Source: Microvirga arabica (GTDB taxonomy: Bacteria; Pseudomonadota; Alphaproteobacteria; Rhizobiales; Beijerinckiaceae). From it: 64,000 nucleotides of DNA. This document shows, piece by piece, positions 27,834 to 37,498 of the stretch. The notes below the pieces were generated by a model. It made no database searches, was not told where the DNA came from, and saw only the letters and a list, made by a program, of their open reading frames with translations. The stretch covers positions 1-64,000 of the forward strand of contig NZ_JAFBID010000023.1 in assembly GCF_016811235.1 (NCBI RefSeq), in the 5' to 3' direction. How positions within the stretch are numbered: the first letter of the stretch is position 1; each line of letters begins with the position of its first letter. The position numbers and the translations under genes were made by a program.

Positions 27834-29492
27834 GTGGCGCATCAAGAAACGAAAACATCCATGAACCTCTGCGCTAGAAATCTCCAGAGCTCGGATCTTC
27901 GGGGGCAGAACTCAAGCGAACAGATAAGAAACAGAGAGCTCAAGATTTTTTCGGCCGTATTGTCGGTCTTGTTGATTGTTCTACTGCCAGTCTTTTCAGT
28001 GACATATCTGCCAGGTGTCGATCTGCCAAACCACCTCGCTCGGCACTATATCGGTCACGCACTAAACAACTCACTAGACCTGCAGACATTCTATACCTTT
28101 GATTGGCGGCTCATCCCAAACCTTGCTGGGGATGCTATCGCGAGTCTGCTGGACGATTTTCTTCACATCCATGACGTCGGTCGGGCGATCTTCGCACTCA
28201 GCCTTAGTCTTTGGGTAATCGTGCCGGTTGTTCTCAACCGAGTTCTCTGGGGGCGTTTCTCGGCTTGGCCGCTCTTCGTAGCATTGGTTGTTTATAATGG
28301 CAACGTAGCATGGGGGTTTGAAAACTATGTCTTAGGTTCAGCTCTCGCTGTGCTCGCTTTCGTAGTATGGGTTGGTACAGACAAGATGCGTTTGGACTTG
28401 CGCTTGTTGCTTTTCACAATGATCGCTACTCTTGTGTACTTAGGACATCTGCTAGCATTTGGCTTCCTCGGGCTGTCAGTCGTTACCTATGAAGTAGGGC
28501 GATCTTTTAGAGCAGCCGACGTCACTAAATTCTTGCTGATTAAGAAAGTCGCCTTCACGATATTTCCTTTCTCTCCTGCTACAATACATTTTATAGCTGT
28601 GACGCTGCAAGCGCCACCTACGCACGGCTCAGGTACTGCGTATGATATGCCAAGGCAGCTCTTCCAGGCTCTACTATCACCAACATCTGCTTTCCAGGCG
28701 AGCGTTGACATAGTAGTATTTTTGGTCGTTTCACTGTCTCTCTACATAAGCATCCGAGTTTTTGGGTGGCTCAAGGTTCATCCCACAATGGTGCCAGTAC
28801 TTTGGTGCACGGCATTAGTAGCTGCGATCATGCCGACACTGCTTCTAGGTGTCGGATTCACTGATATTCGTCTGCCGTTCGTGGTAGTAGCACTCGTAAT
28901 AGCGTCTTGCCGATTCGAGGGAGGCAGGCTGCCACAGAGACTGCTTACAGTGCTGTTCCTTGGTGCTTTGTGCCTTCGAGTAGGAACTCTCTTAGTGTCG
29001 TGGAGAGCGCATGAGATAGAGGTCACTGAGCTTGTTGCGAGCTTCCGTCAATTGCCGATGGCGCCGCGCATTCTTGTAGTGTCTGCACCTGAAGAAGGTA
29101 CGCAGCTTATCCACTATCATAGCGCTTCGTATGCCGTGATTGAGCGCCATGCATTTCTGCCGAATCTGTTCACAGGCGGATTCCCTCTCAAAACTGTTCC
29201 TGAATTACGGCGCCTTGATCACCCCCAGCCAACTCCCCTACCACTGCACTATTTAGATGACGCGCTTAGGGCAGGTGGGGATGCATTGTCTTACCTACCC
29301 GGTAGACCTCATGTTTTCTGGAGAACCTGGTGGCAGGATTTTACTCACGTTCTTGTATTCGGAAAGGGAGAACAACTTAACTGCCTTTCCAATCTGCTCA
29401 ATCCGGTAAGCGACGGAAGCTTCTTTGTTTTGTACAGCGTGCAAACCCGTACACAAGCAGATCGCCGCCTCAAAGGAGTAGAAGGGTGCTAG
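27834..29492 (+). CDS. Large polytopic membrane protein, GT-C-like, unknown
   Basis: 552 aa; the GTG at 27834 has GGAGAG seven bases upstream. About ten membrane helices; the first outer loop has TYLPGVDLPNHLARHY, an acidic site reminiscent of GT-C glycosyltransferases, and the C-terminal 150 residues are soluble. No named family recognised. Its position between the STT3-like gene and the wecE-type gene suggests a part in glycan assembly. Confidence 0.55.
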   Translation: MAHQETKTSMNLCARNLQSSDLRGQNSSEQIRNRELKIFSAVLSVLLIVLLPVFSVTYLPGVDLPNHLARHYIGHALNNSLDLQTFYTFDWRLIPNLAGDAIASLLDDFLHIHDVGRAIFALSLSLWVIVPVVLNRVLWGRFSAWPLFVALVVYNGNVAWGFENYVLGSALAVLAFVVWVGTDKMRLDLRLLLFTMIATLVYLGHLLAFGFLGLSVVTYEVGRSFRAADVTKFLLIKKVAFTIFPFSPATIHFIAVTLQAPPTHGSGTAYDMPRQLFQALLSPTSAFQASVDIVVFLVVSLSLYISIRVFGWLKVHPTMVPVLWCTALVAAIMPTLLLGVGFTDIRLPFVVVALVIASCRFEGGRLPQRLLTVLFLGALCLRVGTLLVSWRAHEIEVTELVASFRQLPMAPRILVVSAPEEGTQLIHYHSASYAVIERHAFLPNLFTGGFPLKTVPELRRLDHPQPTPLPLHYLDDALRAGGDALSYLPGRPHVFWRTWWQDFTHVLVFGKGEQLNCLSNLLNPVSDGSFFVLYSVQTRTQADRRLKGVEGC

Positions 29493-29743
29493 AGAGGTTT
29501 GATCTCGGGGTTTGGTGAGGCATTGTTTTCTACGGAATGAAAGGATGCGCCATGGGCCGACGGGGCGGTCTCCCAGAATGTCTGCATCTGAGGAGCGTTG
29601 AGTGATGCTGCCATCCGCAACCATCAATGCAGATGTCTGCGAACGTACATAAAATGTACACGCCTGTGCTGGCTGTATCGTAGGCTGCCACTCGATAAAT
29701 ACTCACACCAACACAGGCTAGGAAGAAGTCGAGGAAGAGTAAC

Positions 29744-30895
29744 GTGGTAGAAATTCCATTTAATCGTCCCACCCTGATCGGCAAAGAGATCACCTATCTT
29801 CGCGATGCGATCCGCCGAGGTCAATTATCCGGCGACGGCTATTTTACCAGCCGCTGCAACATGCTGATCACAGAACTGACCGGCGCGCAGAAGGTGCTTC
29901 TCACACATTCGTGCACGGCTGCGCTGGAAATGGCTGCAATCCTCTGCGATCTCGCGCCTGGCGATGAGGTGATTATGCCCTCCTTCACCTTCGTATCGAC
30001 AGCCAATGCGGTCACGCTGCGCGGGGCGACTCCCGTCTTCGTTGACATTGATCCCGACACTCTCAACATCGACCCAATGCGGGTAGCGGACGCTATCACT
30101 CCACGTACCCGCGCTATCTTCGCCGTACACTACGCTGGATTTCCGGCCGACATGGACGCGCTGGCCAAAATTGCCCGAGCCTATGACTGTCTGTTGGTGG
30201 AAGATGCGGCTCAGGCACTGGGGGCATCCTATAAAGGGCGTCCGTGCGGCAGCTTAGGCGATCTGGCGGCTTTTAGCTTTCACGAAACTAAGAACGTCAT
30301 CAGCGGTGAAGGCGGTGCGCTGACAATCAACCGTCCTGAGTTGAATGAGCGAGCAGAAATCATCCGTGAAAAGGGAACGAACCGGTCGAAATTCTTCCGG
30401 GGCCAGGTTGATAAGTATACTTGGGTAGATATTGGCTCGTCGTTCTTGCCGGGCGAGCTGATCGCCTCCTATCTTTGCGCCCAGCTGGAAATGGCGGAGA
30501 TGATCAAGATCCGCCGGCTGTCGATCTTTGAGCGCTACATGGAAGCCTTCGCGCCGCTGGAGCAGGCGCAACGAGTCCGGCTGCCACGCTGGTCGGAGCA
30601 CAGCACTGGCAACGGACACATGTTCTATCTTCTATTAAGAGACGGAGCGGACCGCGACGCCTTCATCGCCCACATGCGAGCTGCGGGGATCGGCACGCCC
30701 TTTCACTATGTGCCACTACACAGTGCCCCGGCGGGCCGCCGCTATGGACGCACCAGCGGCACACTCAGCATCACCGACAGGATCTCGGAAACACTGGTGC
30801 GGCTGCCGATGTTCTTCGAGCTCGGATCACAAGCCGAAGACGTCATCGATCGGGCGCATGCTTATTTCGACCCGGCAGGGGTGACTGCGCAATGA
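29744..30895 (+). CDS. wecE: dTDP-4-keto-6-deoxyglucose aminotransferase, WecE/RffA type
   Basis: 383 aa from a GTG with GAGGAAGA upstream. Clear DegT/DnrJ/EryC1/StrS fold and close to enterobacterial WecE along its length: LTHSCTAALEMAAILCDL, PGDEVIMPSFTFVSTANAV, VEDAAQALG, SFHETKN (PLP lysine about 183), EKGTNRSKFFRGQVDKYTW and VPLHSAPAG. In known pathways this makes dTDP-4-amino-4,6-dideoxygalactose. Overlaps the next gene by ATGA. GC-richer than the genes before it, which may mark an acquired block. Confidence 0.9.
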   Translation: MVEIPFNRPTLIGKEITYLRDAIRRGQLSGDGYFTSRCNMLITELTGAQKVLLTHSCTAALEMAAILCDLAPGDEVIMPSFTFVSTANAVTLRGATPVFVDIDPDTLNIDPMRVADAITPRTRAIFAVHYAGFPADMDALAKIARAYDCLLVEDAAQALGASYKGRPCGSLGDLAAFSFHETKNVISGEGGALTINRPELNERAEIIREKGTNRSKFFRGQVDKYTWVDIGSSFLPGELIASYLCAQLEMAEMIKIRRLSIFERYMEAFAPLEQAQRVRLPRWSEHSTGNGHMFYLLLRDGADRDAFIAHMRAAGIGTPFHYVPLHSAPAGRRYGRTSGTLSITDRISETLVRLPMFFELGSQAEDVIDRAHAYFDPAGVTAQ

Positions 30896-31839
30896 CCGAT
30901 CGACCCCTGATCAGCATCGTCTCACCGGTTTATGGCTGCCGCGATTGCCTACACGCCTTGGCTGACGTAGTCGGCCGCGCCTTTGAAGGTTGCGACTTTG
31001 ACTGGGAACTGGTTCTGGTCGATGACCGCGCGCCGGACCAGCCGTGGTCCGTGATAGCGGAGTTGGCCGCTCGGGACCAGCGCATCCGGGGCGTTCGGCT
31101 AACCCGCAACCACGGCCAACACTTGGCGATATGGGCCGGGTTGGAAGCGGCTAGAGGCGACTGGGTCGCGGTGATTGACTGCGATTTGCAGGACGACCCC
31201 GGGATCATCCCCGCCCTGCGTGAAAGGGCCCTTTTGGAGGGCGCTGATGCCGTAGTTGTCGACCGAGGGGATTGGTCCGACACTGGTTTGCGTCGGCGCA
31301 CCTCTCGGCTGTTCTACCAAACGATGGACATGCTGACTAAGATTCGGCTGAACAACAATATTGGCAACTTCGGTCTCTACAGTCGGCGCTTAGTCGATAT
31401 CCTGCTCACCTTCCACGACAAGGAAGTGTTCCTGCCGGTTATGGTGTCACTCACCGGTCTGCCCCAAGTCACCTATATGCTTGATCGCTCCGGCCGCCAT
31501 GCTGGCAAAAGCTCCTACAATCTGATGCGACTAATGCGAATGGCAGTAGCGATTATCATACGCTTCTCGGACCGGCCGTTGAAGCTGAGCATTATCATAG
31601 GGTTGACCTTCAGCAGCTTCGCGGCCTTGTGCACAGTGCTCATCTTGCTTGCTTGGGCAACCGGCGCGTTCACCGTTCCAGGCTGGACCAGCCTGATCCT
31701 GTCACTGTGGTTCTTGGCCGGGTTGATCCTGGCGGTGCTGGGAGTACATGGCTTCTATATCGGGAGGATCTTCGCCGAGGTGCAGGATCGGCCACGCATT
31801 TTTGTAGAGCGGACCACTGATAAGGAGAGCGTGCTGTGA
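30892..31839 (+). CDS. Polyprenyl-phosphate glycosyltransferase (GT2, ArnC/DPM1-like)
   Basis: 315 aa. The ATGA overlap with wecE fixes the start. GT2 domain with ISIVSPVYGCRDCL, LVLVDDRAPDQPW and the typical IDCDLQDDPG motif, followed by two membrane helices at about 230-290. Predicted to put the amino-deoxy sugar on undecaprenyl phosphate. Its stop overlaps the GtrA gene (GTGA). Confidence 0.88.
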   Translation: MTDRPLISIVSPVYGCRDCLHALADVVGRAFEGCDFDWELVLVDDRAPDQPWSVIAELAARDQRIRGVRLTRNHGQHLAIWAGLEAARGDWVAVIDCDLQDDPGIIPALRERALLEGADAVVVDRGDWSDTGLRRRTSRLFYQTMDMLTKIRLNNNIGNFGLYSRRLVDILLTFHDKEVFLPVMVSLTGLPQVTYMLDRSGRHAGKSSYNLMRLMRMAVAIIIRFSDRPLKLSIIIGLTFSSFAALCTVLILLAWATGAFTVPGWTSLILSLWFLAGLILAVLGVHGFYIGRIFAEVQDRPRIFVERTTDKESVL

Positions 31840-32222
31840 GCCCATCCTCGGGTAGCGTAGGAAGACTGGGACGTTACGGCGTTGTGGGGGCCGTAACCAA
31901 CCTGTCACTCTATGTGCTGTTTCTCCTTTTGGTCTGGGCCGGTGGGGCGCCCCTCCTAATCTCAGCGCTGTGCTATGTTCTAGGCGTGATAATGAGCTAT
32001 CTTCTGAACCGCCGTTGGACCTTCGCCAGCCGCAGCAGCCACAGCCATGACCTGCCACGTTTCCTTCTGGCTTACGGCATTGGGCTCGGCACCACCCTAG
32101 TGTCGATGAACCTTCTAATTAACCTGCTCCGCCCGGCTATTGCTCAGATCCTGACCATCGGGGTCACTGCGTTATCGATCTATGCTAGCCTATACCTCAT
32201 GCGCTTCGGTCAACCAGATTAA
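31836..32222 (+). CDS. GtrA-like membrane protein
   Basis: 128 aa from a GTG overlapping the previous stop. Four helices with LGRYGVVGAVTNLSLYVL and the signature SYLLNRRWTFASR. Predicted flippase or accessory for the lipid-linked sugar made by the preceding gene. Second GT2/GtrA pair of the locus. Confidence 0.85.
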   Translation: MSPSSGSVGRLGRYGVVGAVTNLSLYVLFLLLVWAGGAPLLISALCYVLGVIMSYLLNRRWTFASRSSHSHDLPRFLLAYGIGLGTTLVSMNLLINLLRPAIAQILTIGVTALSIYASLYLMRFGQPD

Positions 32223-32314
32223 ACTGCAGCAGGGCAGCAGGTGTAGGCACGGTTAGAAGTGTTGTTAGGCGCGAGAAGTCACTTCTCTTACCACATCCGT
32301 AGCAAACCAGCGTT

Positions 32315-33085
32315 ATGCACGACACTGCAGCCATCAGAGACGGGATAATGCCACTTTGCCTGAATGATCTCGAAACCCGCCGCTTCGGGGTAACCTGTGC
32401 CCAAATTGACGGGCAGGCTGCCGAGTTGCCAAATTTGGTTGAGGTCAACCAGGCTGCCCGAGCGCAGAGAGTGGCTATGATCTCGACCCGCGTTGATGTT
32501 GGCGCTCTGGATCGCGTGCATGCACTGGAAGCCGACGGCTATCGCCTGATGGACACGCTGGTTTATTACGGCCGCTCCCTTCGGGGTTTGAGCAAGTCGC
32601 GCCCTCTGCCCGCGGGCATCACCTTGCGGCTTGCTACCCCCGAGGATGCTCCGGCAGTCGAACGCATCGCTCGAAGTGCTTTCAGGGGCTATTTCGGTCA
32701 TTACCATGCCGATCCACGCCTCGATAGTGCCGCGGCTGATGCGGCCTATGTGCAATGGGCCGGATCTAGCGTCGCTCGTACCGACCTAACCACACCAGTT
32801 CTCCTGGCCGTTACGTCCAACGACATCGTAGGCTTTGTGACCCTACGTCTAAACACCCACGATGAAGGCGAAGCAGTGCTGGCTGCTATCAATCCCGACT
32901 GCCAGGGCACCGGGCTGTACGGCCACCTCTTCGAGCAGGCTCTCTGGCTCTGTGCGGACTGCGGTGCCGAACGCATGATCACCTCTACACAGATCAACAA
33001 TTACGCCACACAGCGTGTCTGGGCTCGACTCGGACTCATGCACCAGCGCAGCGTGTATACCTTCCACAAGTGGCTCACCTCGTGA
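32315..33085 (+). CDS. GNAT acetyltransferase similar to dTDP-fucosamine acetyltransferase WecD
   Basis: 256 aa. The N-terminal part matches WecD order (ETRRFGVTCAQIDGQ, HALEADGYRLMDTLVYYGRS); the C-terminal GNAT core has VGFVTLRLNT, INPDCQGTGLYGHLFEQAL (acetyl-CoA loop QGTGLYG) and NNYATQRVWARLGLMHQRS. Alongside wecE this would convert dTDP-Fuc4N to dTDP-Fuc4NAc. Assignment to WecD rests on motif order and gene context. About 90 bases after the gtrA gene. Confidence 0.75.
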   Translation: MHDTAAIRDGIMPLCLNDLETRRFGVTCAQIDGQAAELPNLVEVNQAARAQRVAMISTRVDVGALDRVHALEADGYRLMDTLVYYGRSLRGLSKSRPLPAGITLRLATPEDAPAVERIARSAFRGYFGHYHADPRLDSAAADAAYVQWAGSSVARTDLTTPVLLAVTSNDIVGFVTLRLNTHDEGEAVLAAINPDCQGTGLYGHLFEQALWLCADCGAERMITSTQINNYATQRVWARLGLMHQRSVYTFHKWLTS

Positions 33086-33196
33086 CGCAACTTTGCTGAT
33101 GTAAGGGGATAACAGGGTTACTACTCATCCAGAACGACATAATCTTAACCTACCTCCTTGGTGGTACTTACCTGATGTTGCCAAAAGGAGTTCAGC

Positions 33197-34702
33197 ATGG
33201 AATTAGTAGGGCTTAATTCTCAGCGGGGCAGCAACATGCGATCAATCTTGCATCGGTTTCGGTTTGATCAAGATGGCGCTGTCATCGTCTGGTTTGCCAT
33301 TACTCTCCCTGTTGTCCTTGGCCTGTTTGCTCTGTCGCTCGACCTAGGTCGGTTTACGAGCATGCACACCGAGTTAAAGCAAATGACCGATGCGGCTGCT
33401 CTCGCGGCTGCACAGGCGCTCGACAGAAGCAAAACGGCGATGTCGAAAGCAAATGCTGCCGGGGCCGCAGTCATCAATGGCTCCAAGTTTGCGGATGCTG
33501 GAGGGTCGACGGTTGCCTTCGTCTATGCAGATACCTACGCTAACCTTACCGCTGGGACCTACCTCGATCCGACCAAAGAGGCGGATCACATGAAGGCTGC
33601 CTGGGTCCAGGCGACCACAAATCCTGGAACTGTGAATGGGATGATCATCCAAGTTCTTGGCGGAAGCCCGACCATGACAACCGTGGTTCAGTCGACGGCC
33701 GCCTCTCATTCGGTTGCCTGTGAGGTTCAGCCGCTGTTTATGTGTTTGCCGCAGGGCGGAACCACTCTGAAAAAGGGGCAGCAGGTCATCGTGAAATCGC
33801 AGCCAGGAAGCTCATGGGGGGCGGGGAATTTCGGGCTTCTCGATCCTCCCTACACTGGGCTGAACGCGGCGCAGAAAGCAACAATGATCAAGAAGAACCT
33901 TGCCTCATCCGACCCAGATTCCTGCTACATCAACAAGCTCTCCGTGGCTCAAGGCGAGGTGGCGGGGCCTGTCCGCGAGGGCTTGAATGCGCGGATGGAT
34001 ATCTTCGACAATAATCCCGATGCAGTTGTCAAGGTCGCTCCTGGCCCGATCAACTTCAAAGGAGTCCAAGAGCTTCGCAACAGTGGCTCGCAGTGCGTTA
34101 AGGCGACTAGTCTCACGATCCCTGCCACAGGCGGAATGCCCCGCGATACAGCGTTTGACGGCCCCTACGGAAACGGAGGGCCAAATGGGACGAATAGTTG
34201 GGCTGCAGGCGCGGCAGAATATTGGTCAACGCACTACACGGATGCCTACCCGGGTTTTGAATCCCGCTTTGACATGTACTTGGCGGAGGCGGGCTATTCT
34301 ATGGATGCTCAGGGCAACGTCACCCAGAGTTCTACTGCCTACACTCCCAAGTCGACCGATCCCGAGATTAACAGGAAGGGGCCGGTATGTGCGAAGGAAG
34401 AGGGCATCATCAGCGATGTGAGTAAGCATGGCGGCTGGGAGCGGCGGGTAATCTACGCTGCGATGGTTGACTGCGTGGCCCATGCCGATTGGCTAGCCCA
34501 CGGAAACTCGTCCAAATCTCCCCTCGAAACTGCTGACATCGGTGTGTTCTTCATGACGGAGCCGACAAACGGCCAAGAGCTGTACCTGGAGTTCGTCAGG
34601 AGGATCACCAAGGGGTCTGGAAGCGGTAAGCTCCACAACATTGTCCAACTTTACCCGAACCCGGTCGACGGACCGGCGGGCGATCCGAATGATGGGAATT
34701 AA
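33197..34702 (+). CDS. tadG: TadG-like pseudopilin/pilus-associated protein
   Basis: 501 aa; AAAGGAG six bases before the ATG. The N-terminal Tad/pseudopilin segment (FRFDQDGAVIVWFAITLPVV, LGLFALSLDLGRF) is followed by TELKQMTDAAALAAAQALDR and a large secreted part with several cysteines and a Gly/Asn/Thr-rich stretch (GNGGPNGTNSW). No obvious von Willebrand A metal site (DxSxS) is visible, although longer TadG proteins usually have one. Minor pilin-like component. Confidence 0.82.
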   Translation: MELVGLNSQRGSNMRSILHRFRFDQDGAVIVWFAITLPVVLGLFALSLDLGRFTSMHTELKQMTDAAALAAAQALDRSKTAMSKANAAGAAVINGSKFADAGGSTVAFVYADTYANLTAGTYLDPTKEADHMKAAWVQATTNPGTVNGMIIQVLGGSPTMTTVVQSTAASHSVACEVQPLFMCLPQGGTTLKKGQQVIVKSQPGSSWGAGNFGLLDPPYTGLNAAQKATMIKKNLASSDPDSCYINKLSVAQGEVAGPVREGLNARMDIFDNNPDAVVKVAPGPINFKGVQELRNSGSQCVKATSLTIPATGGMPRDTAFDGPYGNGGPNGTNSWAAGAAEYWSTHYTDAYPGFESRFDMYLAEAGYSMDAQGNVTQSSTAYTPKSTDPEINRKGPVCAKEEGIISDVSKHGGWERRVIYAAMVDCVAHADWLAHGNSSKSPLETADIGVFFMTEPTNGQELYLEFVRRITKGSGSGKLHNIVQLYPNPVDGPAGDPNDGN

Positions 34703-34850
34703 AAGTACGCAGTTCACCGGAGGGTGGCGCGGGGCTCTCAGAAGGATACTGAACGCGCCATTGCAGAGGACTACAGGATTACTTAATAAGAAAGTAGATG
34801 CTGTTTTTCGCTGGTGCGTATACTGTCTGAGGTGGGCGCACGGGGGCTTC

Positions 34851-35507
34851 ATGGAACGAATTCGAACAATAATCCGCGACGCGACAGGTGCAACGGCCGT
34901 TGAGATGGCCTTGGTCTTGCCGCTCGTGCTGCTGCTAACCTTCGGCACCATTGAGGTGGCGCTGTTCATGTATCATTCGAACGCGGCGCAGAAAGCCGCT
35001 GAACTTGGGGCTCGGTGGGCTACCGTCAATGCGCCGATCTCCACAACTTTGAAACTCGATATCGCTGATACAACCTGGTGGAGCATCGGCTCCTTCGGCG
35101 AAAGCTGCCACACCGTAGCGGGCGGGTGTCAGCCCAACACGGGCGACGTTTACAAGTGCAAGTCCGGTTCCGCCGACTGCACCATGACCGGCATTTTGAC
35201 AGTAATGCAGCGGGCCTATCCCGACCTGCAAGCAGGCGACATTCTCGTCCAATATGCGGCTTACAACCCAGCCACGGAGCACGTTCTCGGCTTTGTTGGC
35301 AGACCGGGTGGAATTCCCATGAAGGTCACAGTCACGATCTGCAAGCAGTTTCAGTTTTCGTTCCTGTCTGTTTTCGTTGGCGCGTTCCCTAATCCAGACG
35401 CACCGGGCGAGTGCAATACCGAACTCAACAAGCCGGATGGATTTTACAGCCCGGCCCGAACCACGCTCGTGACTGAGTCCTTCGGCCCGCCGCCGTCCTG
35501 GCTTTAA
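34851..35507 (+). CDS. tadE: TadE-like pseudopilin
   Basis: 218 aa from ATG 34851, which gives the usual short leader; an in-frame ATG at 34689 would add 54 residues. The TadE signature ATGATAVEMALVLPLVLLL and the transmembrane segment are followed by NAAQKAAELGARWATV and a periplasmic domain with about six cysteines. Cleaved by the prepilin peptidase CpaA. Confidence 0.85.
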   Translation: MERIRTIIRDATGATAVEMALVLPLVLLLTFGTIEVALFMYHSNAAQKAAELGARWATVNAPISTTLKLDIADTTWWSIGSFGESCHTVAGGCQPNTGDVYKCKSGSADCTMTGILTVMQRAYPDLQAGDILVQYAAYNPATEHVLGFVGRPGGIPMKVTVTICKQFQFSFLSVFVGAFPNPDAPGECNTELNKPDGFYSPARTTLVTESFGPPPSWL

Positions 35508-35751
35508 GATCAATGTTGACCAATCCCGGCCATTGTGGGCTGCCTCAAAGCAAAGTCAGATTGACGTGGTACTTGGTGTGAGAGCAGATGGAAAGATAAC
35601 AAAGCAATCACGCGTCAATCGAAAGCGGATTGAAATATGATTGTTATCGTTGGGATGTCTCACTGAGCATTATCTCTGAACTGGAGGCGGTGGCTTGCTC
35701 AATAACAGGATATGGCCGTTTTGCCTGATGCGTGGTCGAGAGGGGAAGAGA

Positions 35752-36159
35752 ATGCTTGCCAAGATCATTGCGGAGTTCCGGAACTCTGAGCAGGGAGCGG
35801 CAATCGTCGAGACCGCGATCGTGGCTCCGCTTGCGATTCTAATTCTGGCAGGCGGGTTCGAAATTGGACGTGGGCTGTCCGTCCATCATGCAGCCGACAA
35901 GGCTGTCCGGAACGCAGCACGTTATCTGGCACGGGTTCCAGCCACATCTGCAACAGAAGCTATGGCGAAGCAAATCGTCACCGCGGATGATCCCAATCTA
36001 GCTGATGCGACGGTTACGATGGATGCGACCCGGTTTACCGCCGGTGTGGTGAGCCTGACCGCCGTTGTCCCCTATAAGGTGACTCTCCTGTCTGCTGTGT
36101 TTTCTAAATCAACTGTTCAATTCACGGTCGCCCACGAGCAGCCGTATGTGGGCGAGTAG
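35752..36159 (+). CDS. TadE/TadF-like pseudopilin
   Basis: 135 aa from ATG 35752 with GAGGGGAAGAGA upstream. EQGAAIVETAIVAPLAILIL is the processing and membrane motif, then GRGLSVHHAADKAVRNAARYL. Last of three pseudopilin genes that close the Tad locus. Confidence 0.85.
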   Translation: MLAKIIAEFRNSEQGAAIVETAIVAPLAILILAGGFEIGRGLSVHHAADKAVRNAARYLARVPATSATEAMAKQIVTADDPNLADATVTMDATRFTAGVVSLTAVVPYKVTLLSAVFSKSTVQFTVAHEQPYVGE

Positions 36160-36244
36160 GACCTCGTGCGCTCGTCATACCTAAAACGATATCAATTGTG
36201 ATCGACAGGACGATCGTTCGAGAATGCAGTTCAGGGGGGCTGAA

Positions 36245-37222
36245 ATGAGTGAGTTTTCCTTCGCGGATCTGGTGTCCGACATCAAAGCCACGGGACGCCT
36301 TGGCCCTGAGAATGTTCTGCGGTTACGCCGGTCCATCTATGGTGGGAGGACAGTGACCCAGGCGCAGGTCGAGGGATTATTCGAATTGGATCGGACCTGC
36401 TCCGAGAAGAGTGATGCTTGGACGGATCTGTATGCCGAAGCCGTCGCCGATTTCCTCGTCGAACAGCAGGAACCAAGAGGCTACGTCAGCGATCAGAATG
36501 CGGCTTGGCTCATCGATCATGTCAGCCGGGACGGCCGGGTTGATACTGCGGCGGAGCTCGAAGCCGTCATAGGGGTTCTGGACAAGTCCCGCCAAAGCCC
36601 CGAGCGTCTGGTGCGCTTCGCCCTCGAGACCGCGCGCGACACGATCCTCAACGGGGCTGCCCCGGCCCGTCGCGGCGGAGAATACAGGCCCGGCGTCGTG
36701 ACGGAGGCAGACGTCAAACTCCTGCGCCGGATCCTCTATGCCTATGGCGGGGATCAGCACATCGCGGTCTCCCGAGCCGAGGCCGAAATCCTCTTCGAGG
36801 TCAACGATGCCACATCGGAGGCGGACAACCACCCGGCCTGGTCTGATCTGTTCGTCAAGGCCGTGGCCAATGCGGTGCTGTTCTATGCCGGGTATACGGT
36901 GCCGACCCGCGAGGAGGCGCTGCGGCGCGAGCGCTGGCTTGATGAGCCGGCCGATCTCGGCGCGTTCTTCACCCGCATGCTTGAGGGATTGGCTGGCATT
37001 CTCACCGGCTATGGGGCTCCCAAGGCACCCCGTCATGAGACAGAGGCGTGGAGTGATGCCGCCGTTCAGGAGGCCCGTCAGGTGACCGCGGATGAAGCGC
37101 GCTGGCTGAGAGACCGCCTCCAGCGGGATGGCGCCCTGCATGCCAACGAACGCGCCCTTCTGGCCTTTCTGCGAGGGAAAGCGATTCACATCGATCCCGC
37201 CCTCTCCGCCGCGCTCCCATAA
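36245..37222 (+). CDS. Helical protein with four alternating internal repeats
   Basis: 325 aa; AGGGGGGC precedes ATG 36245. Repeats 1 and 3 share an LRR(S/I)(I/L)Y-GG start and a W(T/S)DL(Y/F)-EAV/KAV end (VLRLRRSIYGG, LFELDRTC, WTDLYAEAVAD; then LLRRILYAYGG, LFEVNDAT, WSDLFVKAVAN). Repeats 2 and 4 are shorter (AWLIDHVSRDGRVDTAAELE; ARWLRDRLQRDGALHANERA). The pattern recalls all-helical TerB-like domains but no family is assigned. Probably cytosolic. GC-rich relative to the pilus genes. Confidence 0.7.
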   Translation: MSEFSFADLVSDIKATGRLGPENVLRLRRSIYGGRTVTQAQVEGLFELDRTCSEKSDAWTDLYAEAVADFLVEQQEPRGYVSDQNAAWLIDHVSRDGRVDTAAELEAVIGVLDKSRQSPERLVRFALETARDTILNGAAPARRGGEYRPGVVTEADVKLLRRILYAYGGDQHIAVSRAEAEILFEVNDATSEADNHPAWSDLFVKAVANAVLFYAGYTVPTREEALRRERWLDEPADLGAFFTRMLEGLAGILTGYGAPKAPRHETEAWSDAAVQEARQVTADEARWLRDRLQRDGALHANERALLAFLRGKAIHIDPALSAALP

Positions 37223-37306
37223 CCGGGCCGTTACACGGGCTGCGCCAGATGCATTTTGACGGCAGCGCCACGACCACGGCTTGCATCCGGGCGGAAAGCG
37301 GTGTTC

Positions 37307-37497
37307 TCAGGCCACAGCCTTGAGGTTTGGCGTGGTGGCATAGGCCCACGGCAGCAGATCATCGAGGCGGGTGTTGAGATGGCCGGTAACGATGCGGCTT
37401 AGCACGTCGGTAAGATAAGCCTGCGGATCCACTCCGCACAGTTTGCAGGTCTCCACCAATGAGGCGATGATCGCCCAGTGCTCGCCGCCGCGATCCG
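37307..37497 (-). pseudogene. IS66-family transposase (TnpC), C-terminal fragment
   Basis: The minus frame reads DRGGEHWAIIASLVETCKLC then GVDPQAYLTDVLSRIV and DDLLPWAYATTPNLKAVA-stop, the standard IS66 TnpC C-terminus. It is cut off from the preceding part of the same gene (40198-40300) by the 2.7 kb recombinase element. Confidence 0.85.
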
Positions 37498-37498
37498 G

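Noticed and set aside
33197..34702. von Willebrand A domain in the TadG-like protein
   Set aside because: No DxSxS metal site was visible in the translated sequence.
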